A stretch of 64,000 nucleotides of DNA from Hirschia sp964342355 (GTDB taxonomy: Bacteria > Pseudomonadota > Alphaproteobacteria > Caulobacterales > Hyphomonadaceae). The stretch spans positions 310,001-374,000 of the forward strand of contig CAYFFG010000001.1 of NCBI GenBank assembly GCA_964342355.1, given 5' to 3'. The notes beneath the pieces were generated by a model. It was not told where the DNA came from. It did not search any database and saw only the letters and a list, made by a program, of their open reading frames with translations. Every line of letters begins with the position of its first letter. The first letter of the stretch is position 1. Made by a program: the position numbers and the translations under genes. Below are positions 6,378 through 15,347 of the stretch, piece after piece.

Positions 6378-9326
6378 TTAGCGGTTCTGATAATCGAAGA
6401 TTGTGGAGATGATGAAACCCCACCAGTAGTACTTCTTTTTCAGACGCTCCCTGCGCTCTTTTAAGCGGTCCTTGATTTTAGACTTCCTGTCGACCTTCAA
6501 GCGTGCAACTGACGGGTCGTGGTCAGACGCCATATCAACGAAGTTCGCATTCACGCGCACCATATCGTATTTCATGTTGCCGGAAAAACCGCTGACAAGC
6601 ATGTGATCAAGCGCTTGTGCGTTACCTTCAAAGATGAATGAGTATTGGTCAGATGCGTCCAAAGTGTTTGTCAGGTTCAACAGTGCGCCGTTGTCTTCAA
6701 GCAGTTCCAGAGATGTTTCAAACTGGAAGGCGTTAAAGTCACCGAGCACGACAATGTTTGCATCCGGGTCGACATCCTGAAGCTGACGTACAAAGTCACG
6801 GATCGCGGTAGTCTGTGCGATACGCTGGTCATCACGGCTGTTCACTGGCGGCTGCACTTCGCCGAATAACGGGTCACTGCCTCCACGAGAAGAAGAGTGT
6901 GTGTTGATGACAAACACAGACTGGTTGTTGAACTCAAATTCAGCGACCAATGGCTTGCGGCTGTTGTCGTAAGCTGTGTCCAACGGACTGATACGGCCTG
7001 GGTTGAATGTAAGTTCTGGTCCGCGACGTTCATCCAGCACAGCTGTTGCTGTGGTTGCGTCACCGCGTGTTCCAGAAATTGAAACACGATCTGTGCGGTA
7101 GAGGTAGCCGACGCGGATGTTGCCGCCAGGTTGGCCGCCATCCTGACCGTCTGCTGGCGCCACATCAGTGTAGGCGTACTGAGCGCCGCCAGCAGCGGAT
7201 ATTGCGTCAATCAGGCGAGCGTAAGTTTCGTCTGCTTCAACAACACCATCATTTGTCGGACCCGTGTTGTCCTGGATTTCCTGAAGACCAATGATGTCTG
7301 GGCTGCGAAGGTTATTCGAAATGATATCCGCAATGTCGTCAAAGCGAGATTGTTCATCTGTGCCGCTCAGGTTTTCCACGTTAAACGAAGAAATTGTCAT
7401 GTGATTGCGCGAACCGGTCAGGTTTGAGCGTTCACGTTCAAGCGAAGAAGCAAGCACAGAAACAGGTGCTTCGCTTGGCAGAACTTCAAAGTTTCCGAAT
7501 GCGTAGTTGACGACACCGACGACGTTGCCGAGTTGTTCGCCGACACCGAAGACAGGCATAGTTTCAGGGAACAATGAATCATCAATCTGGATGCGTTCCG
7601 GGTTGAAGTCGCCTTCTGAGATGGTGATGCCGCCTTCAGCGTTCACACCGGTTGCGTCAGCAGATGTGCGAACGAAAAGTTCACCAAACCCGTTTGTGTT
7701 GGACACTGCTGTTGGCTGAACGAGTTCCACCCGCATGCCTTCAAGCGCCTCATAAAAGTCGATGCCGTCTTCTTCAGGGTCATAGAAGAAGAATTGGTCG
7801 TTATCGATGATGCTTGTTGGCGGTGTCAGGCCAAATTCACCGCCGATTTGAATGGCTTCAGGCAGTTCAAAGGCAGAACCTACCACAGTGATGCTCGGAT
7901 TGATGATCTCAGTGATTGTCAGGTTGCCGGAGCTTGAGCCGCCAGGTTGGAACTCAGTCACTGTCCCGATGACTTCCAGTTCGTCCAGAACATTCACAGC
8001 CGGCGAAGATGAAGTGAAGACGAAGATACCGTCCGACGTGGCTGGGTCAAAGTCACCAGCTGCGTCTTGCAGGTAGAAACCGTTGTTTGCCACTGCAGTG
8101 ACGACACCTGACGTTGAAACAGCCTGACCGTCAAATGGAGATGTGTGAGATGCAGACTGGATTTCCGGAATGCTTGCAAACGGAGGCGGTGGAGGAGGAG
8201 GTGGCGGCGGAGGCGGTGTGCCATCAAAGCTCTGGTTGACGTTAATAGCGTCAGGGGTTTCAGCAAGAGGACCTTCAAAAGTGAAGTCTTCAAATTTGAC
8301 GCCAACACCAGCAAGCTGGAGCGAGAAACCTGCTGGTGTGCTTGATGTTTCGGAGACGCCAATGTCCTGGCTAGTCATACCCGCTGCTGGGCCATCAAGG
8401 GCCTCAAACGAACCTTCATATGACAGGAACTGAACCACTTCGCCTGCGTCATTGATCAGCGCAAGACCGTCTGGAGCGCCGTTCTGGATGCCTGAGCGTG
8501 CAAAGCTGATAGCACCGACACCACTTTGAAGGTCAGGAATGACACCAGAAAGGTCGACTGTGTCGTAAGGCGCGCGAACTGTGGATGAGCCATTGTAGAG
8601 AACGACTTGCCAACCTGTCAGATCTGTACCTGCAGGTCCTGCGATTTCAAAGAATTCGCCGACATCTGTGCTGGCGTTGTCGTAGTGTACTTCGTTGAAG
8701 AAGACGAATGTTTCAGGGCCAGTGCCGCCAGTCGGTGCGTCAAACACCTGGCCATCGTTCACCAAACCAGCTGTCGCCAGTGTCGGTGCATCGAAAGCAA
8801 AATCTTCAAATTCAAAGCCTGTGCCGACAAGCTGAAGAGAGAAGCCAGCAGGTGTGCTGGAAGCTTCTGATGCGCCAATGTCTGTTGAAGTCAGGCCGAC
8901 AGCAGGACCATCAAGCGCTTCAAAAGTCCCTTCATACGAAAGGAACTGAACGACAGCGCCTGTGTCATCAACAAGCGCAACACCATCAGGCGAACCGTTC
9001 TGGATGCCTGCACGGAAAAATTCCAGCGTACCAAAACCGTTGCTTTGGTCAGCGATCACACCTGAAAGCGTGATGGTGTCATACGGCGCACGCACCGACG
9101 AAGAGCCGTTGTAAAGCACCAGCGACCAGCCAGTGAGATCTGTGCCGGCTGGACCAGCAACTTCGAGGAACTCGCCAGCGTCAGCACCACTATTGTCGTA
9201 GTGAATTTCGTTCAGAAAGACCGCAGTTTGGGCGTTTGCGCCAAATGCGAATCCGCTTCCGATCGCCAGCGCAGCTACGCTGACGGCTGATTGCCGGATT
9301 CTTCCAGCAAATGTTGAACTTGTCAT
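6378..9326 (-). CDS. ExeM/NucH-type extracellular endonuclease with two lamin-tail domains
   Basis: 982 residues, secreted. Order: signal peptide (about 1-32, ending ANAQ); two tandem lamin-tail-like domains (about 36-197 and 207-368) that are near copies; a run of 12 prolines (371-382); a beta-rich region (about 385-640) as in NucH proteins; and an endonuclease/exonuclease/phosphatase domain (about 645-945). Catalytic motifs of the last domain are visible: SFNVENL, GLQEIQ, VINTHSS, VLGDFNAF and ASDHDPS. These enzymes degrade extracellular DNA for nutrients or biofilm turnover. The C terminus is unusual: after RLKVDRK it is strongly basic (KDRLKERRERLKKK) and ends in an aromatic/hydrophobic stretch. 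That may be a retention or export signal, but it fits no sorting signal I know. An AAGGGA site precedes the ATG. Confidence 0.9.
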   Translation of the reverse strand: MTSSTFAGRIRQSAVSVAALAIGSGFAFGANAQTAVFLNEIHYDNSGADAGEFLEVAGPAGTDLTGWSLVLYNGSSSVRAPYDTITLSGVIADQSNGFGTLEFFRAGIQNGSPDGVALVDDTGAVVQFLSYEGTFEALDGPAVGLTSTDIGASEASSTPAGFSLQLVGTGFEFEDFAFDAPTLATAGLVNDGQVFDAPTGGTGPETFVFFNEVHYDNASTDVGEFFEIAGPAGTDLTGWQVVLYNGSSTVRAPYDTVDLSGVIPDLQSGVGAISFARSGIQNGAPDGLALINDAGEVVQFLSYEGSFEALDGPAAGMTSQDIGVSETSSTPAGFSLQLAGVGVKFEDFTFEGPLAETPDAINVNQSFDGTPPPPPPPPPPPPFASIPEIQSASHTSPFDGQAVSTSGVVTAVANNGFYLQDAAGDFDPATSDGIFVFTSSSPAVNVLDELEVIGTVTEFQPGGSSSGNLTITEIINPSITVVGSAFELPEAIQIGGEFGLTPPTSIIDNDQFFFYDPEEDGIDFYEALEGMRVELVQPTAVSNTNGFGELFVRTSADATGVNAEGGITISEGDFNPERIQIDDSLFPETMPVFGVGEQLGNVVGVVNYAFGNFEVLPSEAPVSVLASSLERERSNLTGSRNHMTISSFNVENLSGTDEQSRFDDIADIISNNLRSPDIIGLQEIQDNTGPTNDGVVEADETYARLIDAISAAGGAQYAYTDVAPADGQDGGQPGGNIRVGYLYRTDRVSISGTRGDATTATAVLDERRGPELTFNPGRISPLDTAYDNSRKPLVAEFEFNNQSVFVINTHSSSRGGSDPLFGEVQPPVNSRDDQRIAQTTAIRDFVRQLQDVDPDANIVVLGDFNAFQFETSLELLEDNGALLNLTNTLDASDQYSFIFEGNAQALDHMLVSGFSGNMKYDMVRVNANFVDMASDHDPSVARLKVDRKSKIKDRLKERRERLKKKYYWWGFIISTIFDYQNR
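8223..9221 (-). repeat. Internal tandem duplication of the lamin-tail domain in the nuclease gene
   Basis: Two consecutive coding units of about 160 codons, offset by 171 codons, encode closely similar sequence. Blocks such as EVAGPAGTDLTGW/EIAGPAGTDLTGW, LYNGSS.VRAPYDT, QFLSYEG.FEALDGPA and SSTPAGFSLQL occur in both. The copies differ by scattered substitutions, so the duplication is not recent. Confidence 0.85.
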
Positions 9327-9728
9327 GGATGTTTCCCTTTAGATGTCGTTGTTTAATAACGACTTTCTTGGTTAAGCTGCAAAATGCTACTTGTGTGTCC
9401 CAATGGGATGTCGGACGACTTCTGTCTTAACAAAACCTCCCACCTGTTTGGGTCACTAAAGGGGGTCGATTGCGGTTTTGTGACGCGCAATTGATGTTCC
9501 TGAGAGGTTCTTCTCAAAATTCTGTAATGCACGTGGATGGCGAAAATGCGGAACGCAGTTCGTCAGATAGGGTAAAGAAGGGAAGACGCATTCGGTGCGT
9601 TTGATGTGTGAGCCGGGTTGCTGCAAACCCTTGCGATTGGTTGCAAGTCATTTGATGAGGCATTAAGAGGCGAGGCTATCCTATCTTCTCATCCTCCAAC
9701 CAGAGAGTCAGTATCCTTGACGCAATCC
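9327..9728. other. Divergent intergenic region between nuclease and SulP genes
   Basis: About 400 bases without a convincing gene. It holds the nuclease ribosome site and a 6-bp inverted repeat, GTCGTT at 9345-9350 and AACGAC at 9358-9363, in the nuclease 5' leader. I found isolated CTGT-type half-sites (for example CTGTAAT near 9521) but no 11-bp-spaced Pho box like the one at 4546. The SulP frame is open from 9618, so part of this may be coding if a TTG start is used. Confidence 0.5.
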
Positions 9729-11345
9729 ATGCTAGGGAACTTTGCTTCACGCGTATCAGGTGAAGTTAAAGCCGTACAACGCGACCTGAAAAACCCCGCA
9801 GTTCTGAAGACCGAATTGTTGTCCGGACTGACTGTGGCGCTGGCGTTGGTGCCGGAAGCAGTCGCGTTTGCTTTTGTGGCGGGCGTTCATCCGCTGGTTG
9901 GCCTTTATGCTGCGTTTCTCGTTGGTCTGGTCACGGCCGTCATCGGTGGGCGTCCAGGAATGATTTCTGGTGCGACCGGTGCGTTGGCGGTTGTGATGGT
10001 GTCGCTGGTGGCGCAGCGCGGTGTGGAATACCTGTTTGCGACGGTTGTGCTGATGGGATGTCTTCAGTTGGCGGCGGGGGTTTTCAAACTCGGGAAGTTC
10101 ATCCGACTCGTACCACATCCGGTGATGCTGGGTTTTGTGAACGGGTTGGCGATTGTGATCGGCTTAGCGCAGCTGACACAGTTTCAGGTGCCGGGATCGG
10201 CTGAAGTATCTGGTCATGGGTTGAGCGGGGGCGAATGGCTGTCTGGATGGCCTTTGGTCATTATGCTGGGACTGGTTGGGCTGACCATGCTGGTAATCTG
10301 GGGGCTGCCTAAGCTGACAAAGATCGTGCCCGCGCCACTGGCAGGGATTTTTATCACGGCTGTTATTGTGTTGGCGTTTGGCATTGAGACACCGCGGGTT
10401 GGTGATATGGCGTCTATCAAGGGCGGTTTGCCGACTTTCCATATTCCTGCTGTTCCAATCAATTTTGAGACGCTGAAAATCATTCTGCCGTATGCGATTA
10501 TATTGGCTGCGATCGGCCTTATCGAGAGCCTTTTAACATTGAACCTTGTGGGCGAGATGACGAACAGAAGGGGCGGGGCGTCTCAGGAATGTGTCGCGCA
10601 GGGCGCTGCAAACGTACTTACCGGCCTTTTCGGCGGTATGGGCGGTTGTGCGATGATCGGTCAATCCATGATCAATGTGAAATCAGGCGGACGCACGCGT
10701 GTGGCGGCGATTGCGGCGTCGCTTTTCTTGTTGGCGTTTATTCTTGTTGGTTCCGGGCTGATTGAGCAAATCCCATTGGCGGCGCTGGTCGGCGTGATGT
10801 TCATGGTGGTGATTGGGACATTCGCCTGGAACTCTTTGCGGATCATGACACGCATCCCGCTCACGGATGCTTTTGTCATCGTGCTCGTGACAGCTGTGAC
10901 GGTAATGTACGATTTGGCGACCGCTGTGGTGGTCGGTGTGATCGTATCAGCGCTGGCATACGCCTGGAACAATGCGCGCCGCATTCATGCCATCACCGAG
11001 ACAAATGAAGAGGGCGTCAAAATCTATCAGATAGATGGTCCGCTATTCTTTGGATCAACAGATGGTTTTGCAGAACTATTTGACCCAGAAAACGACCCGG
11101 AACACGTCATCGTGGATTTCATGCGGTCCCGTGTTGTCGATCAGTCAGCCCTTCAGGCGATTGAGGATCTGGCGGCCAAATATGCTGCGCGCGGAAAGGA
11201 TTTGCGTCTGCGCCATCTGACGCGCGACTGTCACCGTTTGCTCAACAAAGCCGGCCAAATCATGATCGACAGCGATGATGACCCAGATTACGGCGTGGCG
11301 GTGGATTATCGCATTCGCACTGGCGTGTTTGGTGGCGGACACTAG
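9729..11345 (+). CDS. SulP family anion transporter with STAS domain
   Basis: 538 residues from the ATG at 9729. SulP proteins are inner-membrane carriers for sulfate, bicarbonate or dicarboxylates. The N-terminal two thirds is a transporter core of 10-12 hydrophobic segments, including the family signatures GLTVALALVPEAVAFAF and the GGMGGCAMIGQS loop. The last 110 residues form a STAS domain (YQIDGPLFFGSTDGFAELF to the RGKDLRLRHL segment). The start is uncertain: the frame stays open to a TTG at 9618, and a TTG at 9717 has an AGAGAG site about 10 bases upstream, while 9729 has a poor one. The substrate cannot be read from the sequence. It is a single gene, divergent from the nuclease. Confidence 0.9.
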   Translation: MLGNFASRVSGEVKAVQRDLKNPAVLKTELLSGLTVALALVPEAVAFAFVAGVHPLVGLYAAFLVGLVTAVIGGRPGMISGATGALAVVMVSLVAQRGVEYLFATVVLMGCLQLAAGVFKLGKFIRLVPHPVMLGFVNGLAIVIGLAQLTQFQVPGSAEVSGHGLSGGEWLSGWPLVIMLGLVGLTMLVIWGLPKLTKIVPAPLAGIFITAVIVLAFGIETPRVGDMASIKGGLPTFHIPAVPINFETLKIILPYAIILAAIGLIESLLTLNLVGEMTNRRGGASQECVAQGAANVLTGLFGGMGGCAMIGQSMINVKSGGRTRVAAIAASLFLLAFILVGSGLIEQIPLAALVGVMFMVVIGTFAWNSLRIMTRIPLTDAFVIVLVTAVTVMYDLATAVVVGVIVSALAYAWNNARRIHAITETNEEGVKIYQIDGPLFFGSTDGFAELFDPENDPEHVIVDFMRSRVVDQSALQAIEDLAAKYAARGKDLRLRHLTRDCHRLLNKAGQIMIDSDDDPDYGVAVDYRIRTGVFGGGH

Positions 11346-11359
11346 CGCTCAATAGGCGA

Positions 11360-12136
11360 TTAGAAGGGAATGTCGTCTGCGAGGTTTCCGACCAAGTAGT
11401 CGGAGCTAGGCGTTTCGCCACGCACGAATTCAAGTGATTTCGCGTTCTTCAGCCAGGTCTTCGCAAGCCGGCGCGCGCGGGCTTCGCGCATTTCAAGAGA
11501 CGGGTGCTGGGTGTTCTGCGTATGCAGTTGGCGGCGGCCCCATGAGCTATGCCAGTCTTCTGGCGAATCAATCTGAAAGCCTTCAAAGGCAACATCGTCT
11601 ATGTGAGCTATAAAGCTGTGCGTGGCTTCTGTTTCGCCTGCATACCCAAGTGAGACACCGCCTGACCACTCCACCCTAAAGAGGCCGGTCATCGGGTCCT
11701 TTTCAAGCAGGATCTGATGATCGAGCACGCGGTCAGCGCCGAGGATTGTCGCGCTGAACATCTGATCGTCTTCGTCAAAAAACAGGTCGTCATTCTCTTC
11801 TGAGTGATTGAAGGCGAAGGTATGAAAACCTGTTAGTGACGCATCCAATTTGTCGTCGTGAGACACCATTGGCGGAAGGCATCTTGGATCATAACCCCAA
11901 TGTACGCTTGAGATGATCGCGCAATCTAACTGACGCCAAGCATCCGGATCACGCCAGTCGTCGTAATCATCACCTTTAATCTGGCGATAGGGCGCATAGT
12001 CGTCGTCATAATCAGCCGTTCGTAAATGCATCATAAGTCCGACGCCATCTTCATGCAGGAGCGCTCTTAAAGAGAACTCTTCAATGATGTGTCCGTCTTT
12101 CCACGGATTGTCTTTAAACCTGATGCGACCGTTCAT
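11360..12136 (-). CDS. Hypothetical protein, acidic, 258 residues
   Basis: I do not recognise this family. The protein is soluble, without signal peptide or membrane segment, rich in Asp, Trp and His (for example DYDDDYAPY, DDYDDWRDPDAW, EENDDLFFDEDD). It ends with a helical basic segment (REARARRLAKTWLKNAKSLEF) and an acidic tail. The composition of the first 200 residues looks like a beta-rich fold. It converges on the SulP gene with 14 bases between stops. The ATG at 12136 is a clear start. Coding bias resembles its neighbours, so it is probably a real native gene. Confidence 0.75.
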   Translation of the reverse strand: MNGRIRFKDNPWKDGHIIEEFSLRALLHEDGVGLMMHLRTADYDDDYAPYRQIKGDDYDDWRDPDAWRQLDCAIISSVHWGYDPRCLPPMVSHDDKLDASLTGFHTFAFNHSEENDDLFFDEDDQMFSATILGADRVLDHQILLEKDPMTGLFRVEWSGGVSLGYAGETEATHSFIAHIDDVAFEGFQIDSPEDWHSSWGRRQLHTQNTQHPSLEMREARARRLAKTWLKNAKSLEFVRGETPSSDYLVGNLADDIPF

Positions 12137-12303
12137 GTCAGTACGCCTGTTATTATGTTCCGCCCCTCAAGACTTTATTTGATCATTGCCAAAGCCGGTA
12201 TGCAATCTTGACAGATGCGACAAACGCTATTGCGTCCGAAGAAATATGTGAAATGCCACCCTTTTGGGGCAATATTACGGTTTTCGATCCCAAAAGAGAT
12301 AAA

Positions 12304-13050
12304 CTAATAGAGGCCAAAGCCACGTGCGAGGTATGTGATTCCCACGCCCGTCACGAGCCATTTCATCCATTTTCTGAAGCTTACATCCGTCAAGCGATGC
12401 AGGACTTGCGAGCCAGCCCATGTGCCGCACATCGACAGAGGAATTGCCGCCAGACCGATCCACATGGGCGGCATCGTCGACCATCCAGCTGCGACCAATG
12501 ACGGATAACTCCAGACGACAATCTTGATAACATGCGCGATGACCTGACTGGCGGATTTGGACGCAACAATCTGTTGTCGGGTCATAGGTGTGTTGATAAA
12601 CAAAAGGTCGAGCAAGGGACCAGACACTCCTGCAAGCGTGTTTAGTCCTGAGATCACAAATCCAGAGACTGCGCCTTGTCGCGGACTGAGCGCATCAAGC
12701 CTCACCCAGTTTCGAGGCAACCATACAAGGAGGGGTAATGCGCCAAGGAGGAGGAAAAGCGCTTGTTTGTCCGGACGCCAGACAATGAACATAAGGACCG
12801 CAAATGCGACACCAGCACCAATCACATAAGCTTTGAGGAATTTATAGTCGACATGGTCGCGCAACAAGAATGCACGCCAGCCATTAGAGACAAGTTGGAT
12901 TGCGCCGTGAATGACCATCGCATGACTGACGGGCAGCAAAATCGCCAGAACGCCCATCAGAATGATACCGCCCGCCATGCCGAATATGCCAGAGATAAAA
13001 GCGGTTATCAGTGTCGTGATTAGAATGGCGAGGGCAATCAGCGGCGTCAT
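12304..13050 (-). CDS. TauE/SafE family membrane permease
   Basis: 248 residues with about eight hydrophobic segments. The family exports sulfite, sulfoacetate or related anions, or has unknown substrates. The first segment has the typical ALAILITTLITAFISGIFGMAGG pattern with the GxxGxAGG motif, and the repeat-like AVSGFVISGLNTLAGVSGP segment marks the second half. The ATG at 13050 has a GAAAG site 6 bases upstream; the frame extends to an ATG at 13065 without one. It precedes the hypothetical gene at 12136 on the same strand, 167 bases away. The substrate is unknown; proximity to a SulP carrier could hint at sulfur anions, but that is weak. Confidence 0.85.
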   Translation of the reverse strand: MTPLIALAILITTLITAFISGIFGMAGGIILMGVLAILLPVSHAMVIHGAIQLVSNGWRAFLLRDHVDYKFLKAYVIGAGVAFAVLMFIVWRPDKQALFLLLGALPLLVWLPRNWVRLDALSPRQGAVSGFVISGLNTLAGVSGPLLDLLFINTPMTRQQIVASKSASQVIAHVIKIVVWSYPSLVAAGWSTMPPMWIGLAAIPLSMCGTWAGSQVLHRLTDVSFRKWMKWLVTGVGITYLARGFGLY

Positions 13051-13198
13051 GGCGCTTTCATCCATAAAAATTTCAATGTCAGGATAAAAACCAGCCGGCG
13101 CGACATTTCTCCATCTTCTCCTTCAGAATCTAGGGCGTTAAGTTTCTCGCCAACAAAAGAGATTTAAAAAAGAGCCAAGCGGCAGGGAGAATGCAATC

Positions 13199-14482
13199 AT
13201 GAACTTTGAATATTCCGAGAAGACCAAGGAATACATCCAGCGCGTGTCCGACTTCATGGACGAGCACATCTTTCCTAACGTTGAGACATACAAGAAACAG
13301 CACGAAGAAGCTGAAGACCGCTGGAAAACGCCTCAGATTGTTGACGACCTGAAAGCCATCGCAAAGGCTGAAGGCCTGTGGAACATGTTCATGCCGCCGA
13401 ACGAGCATGAGAACGACGAATACCGTGGCGCTGGCCTGACAAATCAGGAATATGCCCCCCTAGCTGAATTGATGGGCCGCGTGAGTTGGTCTTCTGAAGT
13501 GTTCAACTGTTCTGCGCCTGACACAGGTAACATGGAAATCCTGATCCGTTTCGGGTCTGAGACAGTTAAGAAGACATACCTTAAGCCACTGCTTGAAGGC
13601 AAAATCCGCTCTGCATTCCTGATGACGGAGCCAGATGTTGCATCTTCTGATGCAACGAACATTGAAACTTCTATTGTCCGTGATGGCGACGAGTACGTCA
13701 TCAACGGCCGTAAATGGTGGTCTTCCGGTATCGGTGAGCACAACTGTAAAGTTGCGATCGTTATGGGTAAGACAGACACTAGCGCGCCAAAGCACAAGCA
13801 ACAGACTCAGATCGTTGTGCCGCTTGACACGCCGGGCATCAAAATCCTGCGTCAGCTGCCAGTGTTTGGTTACGATGACGCGCCGCACGGTCACGGCGAA
13901 GTCCTCATGGAAAACGTTCGTGTTCCTGCTGACAACGTTCTTCTCGGCGAAGGCCGTGGTTTTGAAATCGCGCAGGCGCGCCTTGGACCTGGTCGTATTC
14001 ACCACTGCATGCGCACAATCGGCGCGGCGGAAGTTGCGCTTAAGAAAATGTGTGAGCGTCTTGTTTCGCGCGTTGCGTTTGGCAAGCCAGTGGCTGACCA
14101 GTCCATATGGGAGCAGCGCGTGGCTGAAGCTCGTCTCGACATCGAGATGACACGTCTTCTCTGTCTTAAAGCTGCGTTCATGATGGACACTGTCGGCAAC
14201 AAAGTCGCCAAGAACGAAATCGCGCTTATCAAGGTCCAGGCGCCTCGCATGGCTTGCCGTGTGATCGACGACGCAATTCAGGCTTGGGGTGGCGCTGGCG
14301 TGTCTTCTGACGCTGGTCTTGCGCGTATGTACGCATCTATCCGCACGCTGCGCCTTGCTGATGGTCCGGACGAAGTGCACTGCCGCTCCATCGCGCGCAA
14401 CGAATTCCGTCAGTACCGCAACAACGCGTACAACGCACAAACAGATGCTGAAAAGCTGACAGAAGTTGTTGGCAACCGCTAA
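13199..14482 (+). CDS. Acyl-CoA dehydrogenase (ACAD10/11-like)
   Basis: 427 residues. Flavoenzyme that introduces the alpha-beta double bond in an acyl-CoA during beta-oxidation. The order is N-terminal helical domain, beta domain with FLMTEPDVASSDATN and INGRKWWSSGIGE (FAD and substrate binding), then C-terminal helical domain with RVAFGKPVADQ and QAWGGAGVS. It matches the ACAD10/ACAD11 branch (long N terminus, GRIHHCMRTIGAAE) more than short-chain enzymes, so long or branched substrates are possible. The ATG follows a GGGAGA site. It is monocistronic, with its own terminator. Confidence 0.93.
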   Translation: MNFEYSEKTKEYIQRVSDFMDEHIFPNVETYKKQHEEAEDRWKTPQIVDDLKAIAKAEGLWNMFMPPNEHENDEYRGAGLTNQEYAPLAELMGRVSWSSEVFNCSAPDTGNMEILIRFGSETVKKTYLKPLLEGKIRSAFLMTEPDVASSDATNIETSIVRDGDEYVINGRKWWSSGIGEHNCKVAIVMGKTDTSAPKHKQQTQIVVPLDTPGIKILRQLPVFGYDDAPHGHGEVLMENVRVPADNVLLGEGRGFEIAQARLGPGRIHHCMRTIGAAEVALKKMCERLVSRVAFGKPVADQSIWEQRVAEARLDIEMTRLLCLKAAFMMDTVGNKVAKNEIALIKVQAPRMACRVIDDAIQAWGGAGVSSDAGLARMYASIRTLRLADGPDEVHCRSIARNEFRQYRNNAYNAQTDAEKLTEVVGNR

Positions 14483-14511
14483 GTCGGTTCTGACGTCAGT
14501 CAGTTGATTTT

Positions 14512-14553
14512 AAAGCCGCCGTCTCGGATGATCGAGGCGGCGGCTTTTGTTTT
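14512..14553 (+). terminator. Terminator after the acyl-CoA dehydrogenase gene
   Basis: A 15-bp stem with one G-T pair (14512-14526 against 14533-14547) and 6-base loop, rich in GC (AAAGCCGCCG arm), followed by a T-rich run (TTTTGTTTTG). Confidence 0.9.
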
Positions 14554-14579
14554 GTCTCCGGTTTTGAAAAGGTTTTGAC

Positions 14580-15302
14580 ATGATACCAGCCAGAATCGCA
14601 CGTCAGATTGGCAGGGTGCATAAATGGGTTGGTCTTCTGGTGGGTGTTCAGGTGCTGTTCTGGATGGTGTCCGGGGTGGTGTTTTCGTTGTCATCCATCG
14701 AGCGGGTACGAGGGGAAAATCTTGTAAGTCATTATATAAAAACGGAAATCTCAGTTTCGCGTATTAATGTCGACCTTAAAGAGGCGTTGAAAAAAGTTGC
14801 TGCGGATGCGCCTTTATCAGTTGAGTTGAAGCAACTTGCCGGAGAGGCAATTTATCTGATCCGTGACAGTGTCGGATTGTTTATCGTGTCGGCGGAAACG
14901 GGGCGCGTGTTGTCCCCGCTGAACGCGGATCAGATCGAGGCAATTGCCAAAGATGTCTGGGTGGGTGAGGGAGACTTGCTGTCTGTTGAGCAAGTGACAA
15001 CATCAACAAGCGGCTACAATGGATCTTTGCCCGTCTGGCGCGCTGAATTTGAGGGCAAAGGCAAGCCGCAAATGTTTATCTCACCGACAACCGGGGAGGT
15101 TGTGGCGGTGCGCACTGATCAGTGGCGTCTATATGATTTTTTATGGAAACTGCACGTCATGGATTGGGATGATGGCGAAGACACCAACCATATCTGGCTC
15201 ACACTGGCGGCCATTGCGGGATTGACACTGACACTGTTTGGCTTTGCGTTGTTGTTTCACCGATTTGGAAGAACGCTTGCGCGATCGCCTAAGACAGACT
15301 AA
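14580..15302 (+). CDS. PepSY-type inner-membrane protein
   Basis: 240 residues. One hydrophobic segment lies near the N terminus (VGLLVGVQVLFWMVSGVVF, about 17-35) after a basic HKW motif, and another near the C terminus (LTLAAIAGLTLTLFGFALLF). The roughly 160 residues between are periplasmic and end in the PepSY-like QMFISPTTGEVVAVRTDQWRLYDFLWKLHVMD pattern. This arrangement is that of PepSY-associated membrane proteins, often linked to iron or ferric reductase functions. No reductase or transport partner lies next to it, so the role is unassigned. The ATG has an AAAGG site; the gene lies 45 bases before the pseudouridine synthase and may be co-transcribed. Confidence 0.8.
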   Translation: MIPARIARQIGRVHKWVGLLVGVQVLFWMVSGVVFSLSSIERVRGENLVSHYIKTEISVSRINVDLKEALKKVAADAPLSVELKQLAGEAIYLIRDSVGLFIVSAETGRVLSPLNADQIEAIAKDVWVGEGDLLSVEQVTTSTSGYNGSLPVWRAEFEGKGKPQMFISPTTGEVVAVRTDQWRLYDFLWKLHVMDWDDGEDTNHIWLTLAAIAGLTLTLFGFALLFHRFGRTLARSPKTD

Positions 15303-15347
15303 ACCCGCCGCCTTGCCCGGCCCTCGGGCTGACATTGGAGAAATGGT

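Noticed and set aside
9481..9530. A second Pho box upstream of the nuclease or SulP gene
   Set aside because: Only isolated CTGT-type half-sites were seen, with no 11-bp-spaced pair.
12208..12501. A 97-codon plus-strand frame
   Set aside because: Most of it lies over the TauE/SafE gene in the opposite strand and it has a biased, low-similarity composition.
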